Of a stretch of 64,000 nt of DNA, positions 28,610 through 37,110 are shown in pieces. A program made the position numbers and the translations under genes. The notes under the pieces were generated by a model. It did no database searches, was not told the origin of the DNA, and saw only the letters and a program-made list of their open reading frames with translations. The DNA lies in assembly GCA_937873035.1 (NCBI GenBank), contig CALMVA010000018.1, forward strand, positions 1 through 64,000, given 5' to 3'. Source of the DNA: an uncultured Sphingomonadaceae bacterium (GTDB taxonomy: Bacteria > Pseudomonadota > Alphaproteobacteria > Sphingomonadales > Sphingomonadaceae). The stretch's first letter is position 1. Every line of letters begins with the position of its first letter.

Positions 28610-29807
28610 AAATAACGCCGCTCCATGGCGCCCAGCGTTGCCAGCCACCGTTGAGGGACAGCCATTCCCAGATCGCGGTGGCGATCAGCACGCTGGTTGC
28701 TGCACGCCCCGTCTCCAGCGTGGTCCAGCTGCCGTGCCATGCATGATAGCCGATAATGGCCAGCGCGATGACGCCAAAGCCGTGAGAGGCGGGTGGGAAA
28801 CGCTGGCCGGAGGTTGACCATTTGAAGCCGATGCATCCGGCAAGAAACAGCCACGGCCCGCCGCACACGGCCAGGACTTCCGCCAGCGTCACCGCCATAT
28901 CGCTGGCGTCGAGCATCAGCGCATCGCCCACGGCGGTTACAACCAGCCCCGCAACAATGGGCAGGTGCAGATAGGTATAGGCATTGCGCGCGACCAGCCC
29001 GGCTTGCGTTGCCTGTTCTATCATCTTGCGGCCACGCTTGGCGCCAATGTCAAAATAGATCCACCACATGGCGGCGCTGCCGACAAAGCTGGTGACGAGC
29101 GCCGCGGTCGGCGCGCGATCCGCCGGGATGCCGACATAGCTTGTGCCCGTCACAAGCACCGCTTCGCCCAGCGCGATGATGATGAAGAGCGCGCAGCGTT
29201 CCGCCATGTGGTGGCCGGAAACATCCCAATCCGCCAATGTGGATGTGCCGAGAAACGGTGTCGCAAAGCGCAGGAAGGGGCCTGCATATTCAATGGCGAT
29301 GGCCGCTGCCCATGCTGCCAGCCGTGCTTCCGGCGTGGCGGTGGCCCCCCAGATCCACAAGGGTGTGGCGAGCAGAAACCAGAAGGTGAGCCGCATCGCA
29401 TTGCGTGTCCGCGCGGCATCCACCACGCTGGCGGCGAAGATGAGAAAGATCGAGCGGCCAATTTGCAGCCCGCAATAGGCAAGCGCGAACCGGAGGCCGC
29501 CTGCGCCAAAGGCATCGGGAATAGCGGAAGAAAGCGCCAGCCCGCCCAGCATCATGGCGAGCAGCATCAGCCGCACCATCGCCCGGTCGCAATCAAGCCA
29601 GTTGGTGACCCAGCAGGTGTAAATCCACACCCACCAGACCGCGAGCAGCATCACCAGACCTTCCAGCGCGCTGGCAAGCCCTGGATGATGGCTCAGAAAG
29701 TGCGACAATTGGGTGATCGCAAAGACGAAGACGAGATCGAAGAACAGCTCGATATAGCTGACTTCGCCATCATGCTGCTTGCGGAACAGCGGGGGCGCGC
29801 GCCTCAT
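28584..29807 (-). CDS. Low-temperature-requirement protein A (LtrA) family membrane protein
   Basis: This 407-residue polytopic protein has about 10-11 membrane segments and the LtrA signature V-S-Y-I-E-L-F-F-D-L-V-F-V-F-A-I-T-Q-L near the N-terminus, plus the H-x-x-E-R-x-x-L-F-I-I-I-A-L-G-E motif. The biochemical function is unknown. It overlaps the upstream hydrolase by 4 bases (ATGA at 29804-29807). Two in-frame upstream start codons lie inside the hydrolase gene and are rejected. Confidence 0.88.
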   Translation of the reverse strand: MRRAPPLFRKQHDGEVSYIELFFDLVFVFAITQLSHFLSHHPGLASALEGLVMLLAVWWVWIYTCWVTNWLDCDRAMVRLMLLAMMLGGLALSSAIPDAFGAGGLRFALAYCGLQIGRSIFLIFAASVVDAARTRNAMRLTFWFLLATPLWIWGATATPEARLAAWAAAIAIEYAGPFLRFATPFLGTSTLADWDVSGHHMAERCALFIIIALGEAVLVTGTSYVGIPADRAPTAALVTSFVGSAAMWWIYFDIGAKRGRKMIEQATQAGLVARNAYTYLHLPIVAGLVVTAVGDALMLDASDMAVTLAEVLAVCGGPWLFLAGCIGFKWSTSGQRFPPASHGFGVIALAIIGYHAWHGSWTTLETGRAATSVLIATAIWEWLSLNGGWQRWAPWSGVIFSRFPPPR

Positions 29808-30691
29808 GCCAGCCAGTCCCGCATGGCGGCGGACACGGCTGCCGGGCGCTCCCACGGAATGAAGTGCCCCGCATCGGCCACACGCACCACCGTCAGCGTG
29901 TCAATATGCGTCTCAAGGCCATCAAGCTGGCAGGGGAGCAGGGCCTCATCCTTCATGCCCCAAATGACGAGCACGGGCATGGTGAGCTTGGGGAAGGGGG
30001 CTGCGAGGAAGGGCGTCATTTCAGCGGGCGCATCCATGGCGGGCACTTGCATGGGTGAGGCGCGATACCAGTTGAGCATCGCCGAAAGCGCGCCAGGCTG
30101 CGACCACTCGTCCAGATAATCCGCTTTGTCCTGCGCTGAGATGCAGCCATCCGAAAGCTTGGCAAAATGGTCTTCAAAAAACCATTCAATGCCCTTTTGG
30201 CCAACTTCGCCTTCAATGTCGCGCTCGCGGAACGCCTTCATATATTGCGAGGCGCGGCGCTGGTCGGTGTTGAACATCAGCGTGTGCTGGAAGATATAAG
30301 GGTGCGCGGCATTGCAAAGGATGAGGCGTTCCACGCGGGCCTGATTCTTGATGGCAACGGCCCATGCGATCGCGCCGCCCCAATCATGCCCGACAAGCGT
30401 GAAGCGGTCCGCCCCAAAGGCGTCAGCCAGCGCAAAGACATCGGCCACCAGATTGTTGATGCGATAATCCTTCACCTCAGGCAGCTTTTGCGAGCGGGCA
30501 TAGCCGCGCTGGTCGGCCGCGATGCAGAAGAAGCGGTCTGACAAGGCCGCCATCTGGTGCCGCCATGTGCGGTGCGATTCAGGAAAGCCGTGGAGGAAGA
30601 TGATCGGCGGATTGGTGGCGTCACCCGCGGTCCATACGTCCAGTTCAACGCCGGTCGTCAGCGCAATGCGCTGCTGCTTTGCCTCTGCCAT
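29804..30691 (-). CDS. Alpha/beta hydrolase, epoxide-hydrolase-like
   Basis: The 295-residue enzyme has the oxyanion motif H-G-F-P-E-S near residue 40 and the nucleophile elbow G-H-D-W-G-G-A, where the aspartate marks epoxide hydrolases or haloalkane dehalogenases rather than serine esterases. The catalytic histidine is likely in D-A-G-H-F-I-P-W-E. The substrate cannot be named. I chose the ATG at 30689-30691 since GAGGAGAG precedes it. Confidence 0.87.
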   Translation of the reverse strand: MAEAKQQRIALTTGVELDVWTAGDATNPPIIFLHGFPESHRTWRHQMAALSDRFFCIAADQRGYARSQKLPEVKDYRINNLVADVFALADAFGADRFTLVGHDWGGAIAWAVAIKNQARVERLILCNAAHPYIFQHTLMFNTDQRRASQYMKAFRERDIEGEVGQKGIEWFFEDHFAKLSDGCISAQDKADYLDEWSQPGALSAMLNWYRASPMQVPAMDAPAEMTPFLAAPFPKLTMPVLVIWGMKDEALLPCQLDGLETHIDTLTVVRVADAGHFIPWERPAAVSAAMRDWLA

Positions 30692-30762
30692 GCTCTCCTC
30701 GCGGGTCTTTTGGTGTTCGTGCACCATGCCATGCTTTGGCGAGGGTGCAATGCCCGTAGCGG

Positions 30763-31659
30763 TCAGATGGGGTCGCTATTGGTGAGCGGTGTCTCTGGCA
30801 GCGGAATATGTTCCGGGTCGTGCGCGATCACGGGGAAGCGCCCTTCGGCCCAGTCGGCGGCGGCCTGATCGATGCGCTCCTGCCGGGAGGAGACGAAATT
30901 CCACCAGACACGCCGTGGCGTCTGGAAGTCTTCACCGCCCATCAGCATCACGCGGCCACCCGCGCTGGAGCGCAGTGTGGCGGGCGCGCCGGGGCGCATC
31001 ACATAGAGTGTGTAAAGCTCCATCTCCTCGCCCGATATATCGGCTTGGCCACCCACCAGCATCAGCGCGCGCTCATCGGCTTCAGCCTCGATGGGGATGG
31101 AGCCGCCCGCATCAAGCATGATGTCGGCATAAATTGTCGGCGCATGGCAGGTCGTCGCTGCGGTCTGCCCCCAAAGCGTGCCCATGATGACGCGCGCTGA
31201 AACGCCCTTGTCCGAGAGGATGGGCAATTGGCCTGGCTTTACCTGCTCGAAGGCCGGGTCCATCTCTTCCTTGGCATCGGGCAGCGCGAGCCATGTCTGC
31301 ATCCCATACATGGCCGCGCCTGAAGCGCGCTCATCCTGCGGGGAGCGTTCGGAATGGACGATGCCCTTGCCCGCCGTCATCAAATTCACTTCACCGGGGC
31401 GGATGGTGGCGAATGAGCCAAGCGAGTCGCGGTGATCGATCGCGCCGTCGAAGATGTAGGTGACGGTCGAAAGCCCGATATGCGGGTGCGGGCGCACGTC
31501 CATTCCCATGCCGACGGGCAGCACGCCGGGGCCGAACTGATCGACAAAGCAGAACGGACCTACCATCGTCAGCCCACGCGCCGGCAGGGCGCGCCGCACC
31601 TGAAACTGGCCGAGATCATGGGTGACGGGCAGCAACGTGCCCTCAATCGCTTCGGTCAT
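30763..31659 (-). CDS. Pirin family protein
   Basis: This 298-residue bicupin shows the pirin metal motif V-R-P-H-P-H-I-G-L-S-T-V-T-Y and the second segment G-I-V-H-S-E-R, which supply the metal ligands. Bacterial pirins include quercetin 2,3-dioxygenases and redox-linked regulators, and the role here is unknown. It follows the NUDIX gene by 8 bases and GGAG precedes its start, giving a bolA-NUDIX-pirin operon. Confidence 0.93.
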   Translation of the reverse strand: MTEAIEGTLLPVTHDLGQFQVRRALPARGLTMVGPFCFVDQFGPGVLPVGMGMDVRPHPHIGLSTVTYIFDGAIDHRDSLGSFATIRPGEVNLMTAGKGIVHSERSPQDERASGAAMYGMQTWLALPDAKEEMDPAFEQVKPGQLPILSDKGVSARVIMGTLWGQTAATTCHAPTIYADIMLDAGGSIPIEAEADERALMLVGGQADISGEEMELYTLYVMRPGAPATLRSSAGGRVMLMGGEDFQTPRRVWWNFVSSRQERIDQAAADWAEGRFPVIAHDPEHIPLPETPLTNSDPI

Positions 31660-31667
31660 GTCCGCTC

Positions 31668-32114
31668 CTACAGTGCGGCCCTCACAAGGTCCGCTATGTC
31701 TTCAGGGTAGATTACTTCATCACCGCCAAGCAACTCCGCGCGCGCGAACCAGCGATGGCTTGTCATCACTTCGCGCTCAATGGGTTCGTGGCCCGATATG
31801 TCGATCTCGGCGGAGATGGCCTGAATGAGAAAATACTGTTCCTCGGCAATCACCTCTTCACCCCAAAAGGCGTGATAGCGGTTCATGCGGATGTGCACCG
31901 GCGTGCCGGGATCAGCGATGATGCCCGTTTCTTCAAACAGCTCGCGTCGCGCCGCTGCTGGAAAATCCTCGCCGGGGTCCACAGCGCCGCCGGGCGTCGC
32001 CCAAAAGGGATCGCGGCCGGGCGGTGTGAAGCGAAACAGAAGAACGCGGCCCGCAGGATCAAGAACGATCAGTCGTGCCGTATCGCGGCGGACAGGGGCG
32101 GGCGCGGCAGTCAT
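31668..32114 (-). CDS. NUDIX hydrolase
   Basis: The 148-residue protein has the Nudix box G-G-A-V-D-P-G-E-D-F-P-A-A-A-R-R-E-L (continuing F-E-E-T-G-I) at about residues 41-64. It hydrolyses a nucleoside diphosphate-linked compound, substrate unknown. The ATG at 32112-32114 lies 10 bases after the bolA stop. Confidence 0.9.
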   Translation of the reverse strand: MTAAPAPVRRDTARLIVLDPAGRVLLFRFTPPGRDPFWATPGGAVDPGEDFPAAARRELFEETGIIADPGTPVHIRMNRYHAFWGEEVIAEEQYFLIQAISAEIDISGHEPIEREVMTSHRWFARAELLGGDEVIYPEDIADLVRAAL

Positions 32115-32124
32115 TCGCGCGCCT

Positions 32125-32400
32125 TCATTCACCGGGCGCGCGCGCCTTGATGGCAAGGGCATGGACCCGCTGGCCGGGCAGATCGCCCAATGCACGGTTG
32201 ACCATGCGCTGGCGCTCCAGCCGGCTGACGCCTGCAAAGGCCGCCGCCACAATCTCAACCGAAAAATGGCTTTCGCCCGATCCGTCATCGCCGGAATGAC
32301 CGCGATGGCGGCCGCTGTCATTGGAGACGATGAGGCTCTCTGGCGCGAAGGCTTCATTAAGGCGCGTGGTGATTTCGGATTCGATGGACTGGTTATTCAT
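32125..32400 (-). CDS. bolA: BolA family protein
   Basis: This 91-residue protein shows the BolA fold pattern: an N-terminal helix, then S-G-x-S-H-F-S-V-E-I-V and a conserved R-Q-R-M-V-N-R-A-L. The conserved histidine (S-H-F) can bind a 2Fe-2S cluster shared with a monothiol glutaredoxin. It is divergent from the unknown gene at 32439 with 38 bases between the starts. Confidence 0.92.
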   Translation of the reverse strand: MNNQSIESEITTRLNEAFAPESLIVSNDSGRHRGHSGDDGSGESHFSVEIVAAAFAGVSRLERQRMVNRALGDLPGQRVHALAIKARAPGE

Positions 32401-32438
32401 GACTTTCCTTCTAGCAAGCTTCCCGTCATGGGGAAGCG

Positions 32439-32945
32439 ATGCGTGTCACAATCGTCAAAGGCATCGGTGATGACCGGATCGACATCGCCCGCCCGGACGG
32501 GACGACGGCGCACACGCGCTTTCCCAAGAAAGGCCCGGTCCCGCACGATGCCGTCCATTATATCGTTGAAGGGGCATTGGGGCTGAAGCGCGGTTTTTGG
32601 GGCATGATCGCAGGCGGACTGCACCCGGAAGATGTGCAGGAGATTGCAAAGGCGGCAGGCCATGCCAGCGCCAGGCGCGCGAACATTCCCGATGCATCAA
32701 TCGTTGAATTGTTACAGGCTGAACGGCTGGTGGAGTGTTTTGAAGCGACGCTTTGGTCCGGCGACTGTGATGCGTCGTCGCTGCGCGAGGTGGCGCGCGC
32801 CGGATGCACCGCCTCGCACGTGCCGCTGCCGGAAATGAGCGATGCCATGATTTTGGGCATTGCTGCCCGCGTGTCTGCCTTGCGCGATGCGTGGGGGCCT
32901 GCGCCGGTCGATCATTGCTGGTCGTTTGAGTGGCGTGCGGCATGA
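32439..32945 (+). CDS. Protein of unknown function, coupled to a J-domain protein
   Basis: I do not recognise this 168-residue soluble protein. It begins M-R-V-T-I-V-K-G-I-G-D-D-R-I-D and contains the segments P-H-D-A-V-H-Y and a C-terminal W-S-F-E-W. There is no signal peptide or membrane helix. Its stop overlaps the start of the J-domain gene (ATGA at 32942-32945), so the two are cotranslated and may act together, for example as client or adaptor of the co-chaperone. Composition matches its neighbours. Confidence 0.75.
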   Translation: MRVTIVKGIGDDRIDIARPDGTTAHTRFPKKGPVPHDAVHYIVEGALGLKRGFWGMIAGGLHPEDVQEIAKAAGHASARRANIPDASIVELLQAERLVECFEATLWSGDCDASSLREVARAGCTASHVPLPEMSDAMILGIAARVSALRDAWGPAPVDHCWSFEWRAA

Positions 32946-33550
32946 GCAGCGCCCGCCCGCATGATCGTTTTCATGGGCGCGTCACAGGCAGGCAGCGCGC
33001 CTGCGCCGTGCCGGGCTGCCCTGAGCCAGGGGAGTTTCGTGCACCCGTCATGGGCGGCGGCACGTCTGGCGCAGATGGCCCCGGCGAATGGCAATGGCTG
33101 TGCCTCGATCACGTCCGTGCGTTCAACGCAGGCTATAATTATTTTGAGGGCATGAGCCGCGAGGAGATTGAACTGGCGCAGATGCCCCATGCCGGGTGGG
33201 ACAGCGAGGCCCGCGCCTTCCGGCCGACCGCAGGCGTCGATACGCCGCCGCGCTGGGCCGATTTTCATGATCCGCTCGACGCCATTTCAGCGCGCTTCCG
33301 CCAACGGACTGAAGAGGCGATGCCCAAGGCGCGGGCGGATGGCAAACCGCTCAGCCCGGAAGACCGCAAGGCGCTCAAGACGCTGGGCCTTGATGCTGAC
33401 GCAGGCCGCAAACAGCTGCGGACCCGCTATTCGGAGCTTGTCCGCAAGTTTCACCCCGACCGTAATGGCGGCGACCGCAGCTTTGAAAAGAAGCTGCAAG
33501 GCGTGGTGGAGGCGTATCAACATTTACGGACATCGCCCGCTTTTTCCTGA
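32942..33550 (+). CDS. J-domain co-chaperone with N-terminal zinc-binding-like motif
   Basis: The 202-residue protein has a C-terminal J domain with H-P-D in K-F-H-P-D-R-N-G-G (about residues 173-175) and an N-terminal cysteine pattern, C-A-V-P-G-C near residue 20 and L-C-L-D-H near 53, which looks like a small zinc site. The C-terminal position of the J domain differs from classical DnaJ. Homologues of this type lie near bolA and cobS in many alphaproteobacteria. It would stimulate an Hsp70 ATPase. Confidence 0.87.
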   Translation: MSSARPHDRFHGRVTGRQRACAVPGCPEPGEFRAPVMGGGTSGADGPGEWQWLCLDHVRAFNAGYNYFEGMSREEIELAQMPHAGWDSEARAFRPTAGVDTPPRWADFHDPLDAISARFRQRTEEAMPKARADGKPLSPEDRKALKTLGLDADAGRKQLRTRYSELVRKFHPDRNGGDRSFEKKLQGVVEAYQHLRTSPAFS

Positions 33551-33587
33551 CGAAGCGCGATTCCGCTTCAATCAGACCATCCCAGCG

Positions 33588-33959
33588 TCACCTCTCCATC
33601 GTAACCACAGGCGTGAAGCCGCCATAAATCATGCGTTTGCCATCAAACGGAACGGGGTTTTTTGCCGGGTCCATGCGTGGGTCGGCATTGTCCGGGTTCA
33701 TGATGGTCGCCATTGCCTTGTCGCGGGTTTCCTTGTCGGGCCATTCGATCCAGCTGAAGACCACCGCTTCATCGGGCGTGGCCTGCACGGCCCTGCGAAA
33801 GTCGGTCAGCTTGCCGTCGGGCACATCGTCTTCCCAACATTCGATGATGCGGGTGGCGCCCAGTTCCATAAACATGGTGTCGCCCGTGTTGGCGTGTGTG
33901 GTAAACTTTTCGCGGTTTGATTTCGGCACCGCGATCACGAAGCCGTCGATATAGGCCAT
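33588..33959 (-). CDS. DUF1428 family protein
   Basis: This 123-residue protein begins M-A-Y-I-D-G-F-V-I-A-V-P and has C-W-E-D-D-V-P-D-G-K-x-T-D-F, the pattern of DUF1428 (dimeric alpha-beta barrel fold, function unknown). I chose the ATG at 33957-33959; GAGGAGAAGGA lies directly upstream. It is divergent from cobS. Confidence 0.88.
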   Translation of the reverse strand: MAYIDGFVIAVPKSNREKFTTHANTGDTMFMELGATRIIECWEDDVPDGKLTDFRRAVQATPDEAVVFSWIEWPDKETRDKAMATIMNPDNADPRMDPAKNPVPFDGKRMIYGGFTPVVTMER

Positions 33960-34135
33960 CGTCCTTCTCCTCGTCGCTTCTTGTCGAATTATGTTCGCTA
34001 TTGCCGGTGCTGTGCCGGAGAGACGAGCATATCGCGTCGGCGTGCGGCTGCAAGCGCACTGCGGCGGGCAGGGCAGGTGCAACGCCGGGATGCCATTGGC
34101 CTTGCATTACGCGGCGCGCGCGTCCTATGGGCAAG

Positions 34136-34147
34136 GTTCACGTGAAC
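34136..34147. promoter_or_regulatory. Perfect 12-bp palindrome upstream of cobS
   Basis: GTTCACGTGAAC is fully self-complementary and ends 22 bases before the cobS start, in the divergent region with DUF1428. It may be a regulator site; which protein binds is not known. Confidence 0.4.
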
Positions 34148-34169
34148 GTAAGAGAAGACGCGTCGATCC

Positions 34170-35156
34170 ATGACCGATTTGCCCAACGTCCAGCCCGGCT
34201 CCACCACCATCCTGCCCGCACCCGACATCAAGGTGAACGTGCGCGACGTGTTCGGCATTGATGTCGACATGGAATGTCCGGCCTTTTCCGTGGCCGATGA
34301 GCGGGTGCCCGATCTTGATCCGAGCTATGTGTTCGACCCTGATACCACGCTGGCGATCCTTGCGGGCTTTGCCTTCAACCGCCGCGTGATGGTGCAGGGC
34401 TATCACGGCACGGGCAAATCGACGCATATCGAGCAGGTGGCCGCACGCCTCAAATGGCCGTGCATCCGCATCAACCTCGATGCGCATATCAGCCGTATCG
34501 ACCTTATCGGTCGTGATGCGATCGTGCTGAAGGATGGCCAGCAGGTCACCGAATTCCGCGAAGGTCTGCTGCCCTGGGCGCTCCAGACGCCGACCGCGCT
34601 CGTGTTTGACGAATATGACGCCGGTCGCCCGGACGTGATGTTCGTCATCCAGCGCGTGCTGGAAACCGAAGGCAAGCTGACGCTGCTCGACCAGAACCGC
34701 GTCATCCGCCCCAGCCCCTGGTTCCGTATGTTTGCAACGGCCAACACGGTGGGTCTTGGCGATACGAGCGGGCTTTATCACGGCACGCAGCAGATCAACC
34801 AGGGCCAGATGGACCGCTGGAACATCGTTGTTGGCCTCAATTATCTGCCCGCCGATGTGGAAACCGATATTGTTTCGGCCAAGTCGACCGGCACCGATCC
34901 GGCACTGATCGCCAATATGGTGAAGGTGGCGGACCTCAGCCGTCAGGGCTTCATCAACGGCGACATCTCGACCGTCATGAGCCCGCGCACTGTCATCACC
35001 TGGGCGCAGAATACCGCGATCTTCAAGGATCCGGGTTTTGCCTTCCGTCTTTCCTTCCTCAACAAGTGCGACGAGGCGGAACGTGCACTTGTGGCGGAAT
35101 ATTACCAGCGCGTCTTCGGCAAGGATTTGCCGGAAAGCGTCGTGGGCAAGGCGTAG
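34170..35156 (+). CDS. cobS: CobS-like AAA+ ATPase (cobaltochelatase small subunit type)
   Basis: The 328-residue MoxR-type AAA+ protein has Walker [10 protein letters not shown] at about residues 76-84, Walker B A-L-V-F-D-E-Y-D, and the family segment M-D-R-W-N-I-V-V near the C-terminal lid. CobS works with CobT (a VWA protein) and CobN to insert cobalt in aerobic cobalamin synthesis. The gene normally downstream, cobT, is not here, so the partner must be elsewhere, or the protein may serve another VWA partner. Confidence 0.9.
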   Translation: MTDLPNVQPGSTTILPAPDIKVNVRDVFGIDVDMECPAFSVADERVPDLDPSYVFDPDTTLAILAGFAFNRRVMVQGYHGTGKSTHIEQVAARLKWPCIRINLDAHISRIDLIGRDAIVLKDGQQVTEFREGLLPWALQTPTALVFDEYDAGRPDVMFVIQRVLETEGKLTLLDQNRVIRPSPWFRMFATANTVGLGDTSGLYHGTQQINQGQMDRWNIVVGLNYLPADVETDIVSAKSTGTDPALIANMVKVADLSRQGFINGDISTVMSPRTVITWAQNTAIFKDPGFAFRLSFLNKCDEAERALVAEYYQRVFGKDLPESVVGKA

Positions 35157-35165
35157 GGGCACATC

Positions 35166-36599
35166 ATGTCAAAGGGTCCGCGCACGCTTTACGAAAAAAT
35201 CTGGGACGCGCATATCGTCGATCGGCGCGAGGATGGCACTTGCCTCATCTTCATCGACCGGCACCTTGTGCATGAGGTCACAAGCCCGCAGGCGTTTGAA
35301 GGTCTGCGCGCGGCGGGCCGCAAGGTGCGCCGCCCGGACCTGACGCTGGCTGTGCCTGACCATAATCTGCCCACCACCGCGCGCCTTGATGCAGCGGGCA
35401 AGCACATTCCGATTGACGATCCTGAGAGCGCGGCACAGCTTGCCGCGCTTGAAGCAAATGCACCTGCCTTTGGCATCCGCTATATCGGCGCGACCGACCG
35501 CGAGCAGGGCATTGTCCATGTCGTCGGGCCAGAGCAGGGCTTTTCGCTGCCCGGTACAACCATCGTCTGCGGGGACAGCCACACCGCCTGCCATGGCGGG
35601 CTTGGCGCACTCGCCTTTGGCATCGGCACGAGCGAGGTTGAGCACGTGCTTGCCACGCAGACGCTGTTGCTCAAACAGTCAAAGACGATGGAAGTTCGTG
35701 TTGAGGGCGAAGTCGGCCCCGGCGTGACCGCCAAGGACATCGTGCTTGAAATCGTGCGCCGCACGGGCGCTGCGGGCGGCACGGGCCATGTCATCGAATA
35801 TACTGGTTCGGCGATCCGCAATCTTTCGATCGAAGGCCGACTGACGATTTCGAACATGGCGATTGAAGGCGGCGCGCGCGCCGGGCTTATCGCGCCTGAT
35901 GAGGTGACGTTCGCCTATCTGAAGGATCGCCCGATGGCTCCCAAAGGGGCCGATTGGGACAAGGCGGTTGCCTATTGGAAGAGCCTCGCCACCGATGCGG
36001 GGGCGACCTATGACAAGACCGTCATCATCGACGCATCCGAAATCTCGCCCAATGTGACCTGGGGCACCAGCCCTGAGGATGTCGTGGCGATCACCGGCGT
36101 GGTGCCGGACCCGATGAGCTTTGCCGATCCGTCCAAGCAGACCGCGGCGCAAAAGTCGCTCGATTATATGGGCCTCGTGCCCGGCCAGCGGATGCAGGAT
36201 GTGGAGGTGCAGAACATCTTCATCGGAAGCTGCACCAACAGCCGCATTGAAGATCTGCGCGCTGCTGCGGCCGTCCTCAAGGGACGCAAAAAGGCCGATA
36301 ACGTCAAATGGGCCATCGTCGTGCCGGGGTCGGGTCTGGTCAAGCAACAGGCTGAGGCCGAAGGGCTGGACCGCATCTTCATCGAGGCAGGCCTTGAATG
36401 GCGTGAGCCGGGCTGCTCGGCCTGCCTTGGCATGAACCCGGACAAGGTGCCCGCGGGCGAACGCTGCGCCTCGACCAGCAACCGCAATTTCGTCGGTCGT
36501 CAGGGGCCGGGTGCGCGCACGCACCTTGTTTCACCGGCGATGGCGGCGGCGGCGGCGGTGACGGGCAAGCTCACCGATGTGCGTGAACTGACCCGCTAG
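35166..36599 (+). CDS. leuC: 3-isopropylmalate dehydratase large subunit LeuC
   Basis: The 477-residue aconitase-family protein shows [17 protein letters not shown] and the Fe-S ligands in I-G-S-C-T-N-S-R and [11 protein letters not shown] (three cysteines). With LeuD it isomerises 2-isopropylmalate to 3-isopropylmalate in leucine synthesis. leuD, often adjacent, is not present within this window. Only 9 bases separate it from cobS, with AGGGGC as ribosome binding site, so it probably shares the cobS transcript. Its stop overlaps the convergent next gene by 4 bases. Confidence 0.95.
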   Translation: MSKGPRTLYEKIWDAHIVDRREDGTCLIFIDRHLVHEVTSPQAFEGLRAAGRKVRRPDLTLAVPDHNLPTTARLDAAGKHIPIDDPESAAQLAALEANAPAFGIRYIGATDREQGIVHVVGPEQGFSLPGTTIVCGDSHTACHGGLGALAFGIGTSEVEHVLATQTLLLKQSKTMEVRVEGEVGPGVTAKDIVLEIVRRTGAAGGTGHVIEYTGSAIRNLSIEGRLTISNMAIEGGARAGLIAPDEVTFAYLKDRPMAPKGADWDKAVAYWKSLATDAGATYDKTVIIDASEISPNVTWGTSPEDVVAITGVVPDPMSFADPSKQTAAQKSLDYMGLVPGQRMQDVEVQNIFIGSCTNSRIEDLRAAAAVLKGRKKADNVKWAIVVPGSGLVKQQAEAEGLDRIFIEAGLEWREPGCSACLGMNPDKVPAGERCASTSNRNFVGRQGPGARTHLVSPAMAAAAAVTGKLTDVRELTR

Positions 36600-37063
36600 G
36601 GCGTTTCGTCTTCCGTTTCTTCGGCAGGCTCTTCATCCAAGGGCACAGTAGCAGGCGTTGTTTCTGCGTGGGGCGCGCTTGCATTGGCCTGCACCTCCTC
36701 AGGATCACGCACGGGCGTCAGGTCTTCCGGGGCGGCACCCGCCTTGCGGCCCAATATCCAGCCCTGGCGATCAACCGGCACCTCGGCGCCCTGTGCTGGA
36801 ACAAGTCCATCGAACACCCCTTCGCGCCACAAGAGCACGCCCAGTGTTACCGTAAATGTGAGGAGCGCCAGCAGAAAAATGGTCACGGGCCGTGTGAGGG
36901 CGGGGTCATCCTCAGGGTCGGTCATGGGGCGGCCGAAAGTGGTCGGGCCAATGTCGCGCGCCAACTCTTCCCGGTAGCTGTGCTGCCGATCCTCGGTGGA
37001 GCCGGGCGCTTCGGAGCGCTCCGCCGCTGCCCGCACCCTGTTTACGAGACGGTTTCCGGCCAT
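36596..37063 (-). CDS. Single-pass membrane protein of unknown function
   Basis: I do not recognise this 155-residue protein. A charged N-terminal segment of about 60 residues precedes one transmembrane helix ([21 protein letters not shown]). A periplasmic or cytosolic tail follows that is rich in Pro, Ala and Glu at the end. A shorter form starting at the ATG at 36923-36925 is possible; neither start has a good Shine-Dalgarno sequence. Confidence 0.6.
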   Translation of the reverse strand: MAGNRLVNRVRAAAERSEAPGSTEDRQHSYREELARDIGPTTFGRPMTDPEDDPALTRPVTIFLLALLTFTVTLGVLLWREGVFDGLVPAQGAEVPVDRQGWILGRKAGAAPEDLTPVRDPEEVQANASAPHAETTPATVPLDEEPAEETEDETP

Positions 37064-37110
37064 GATGGTGTGACCATGGCCGGAAACCCGTCAAATAAGA
37101 GTTAAGCGCG

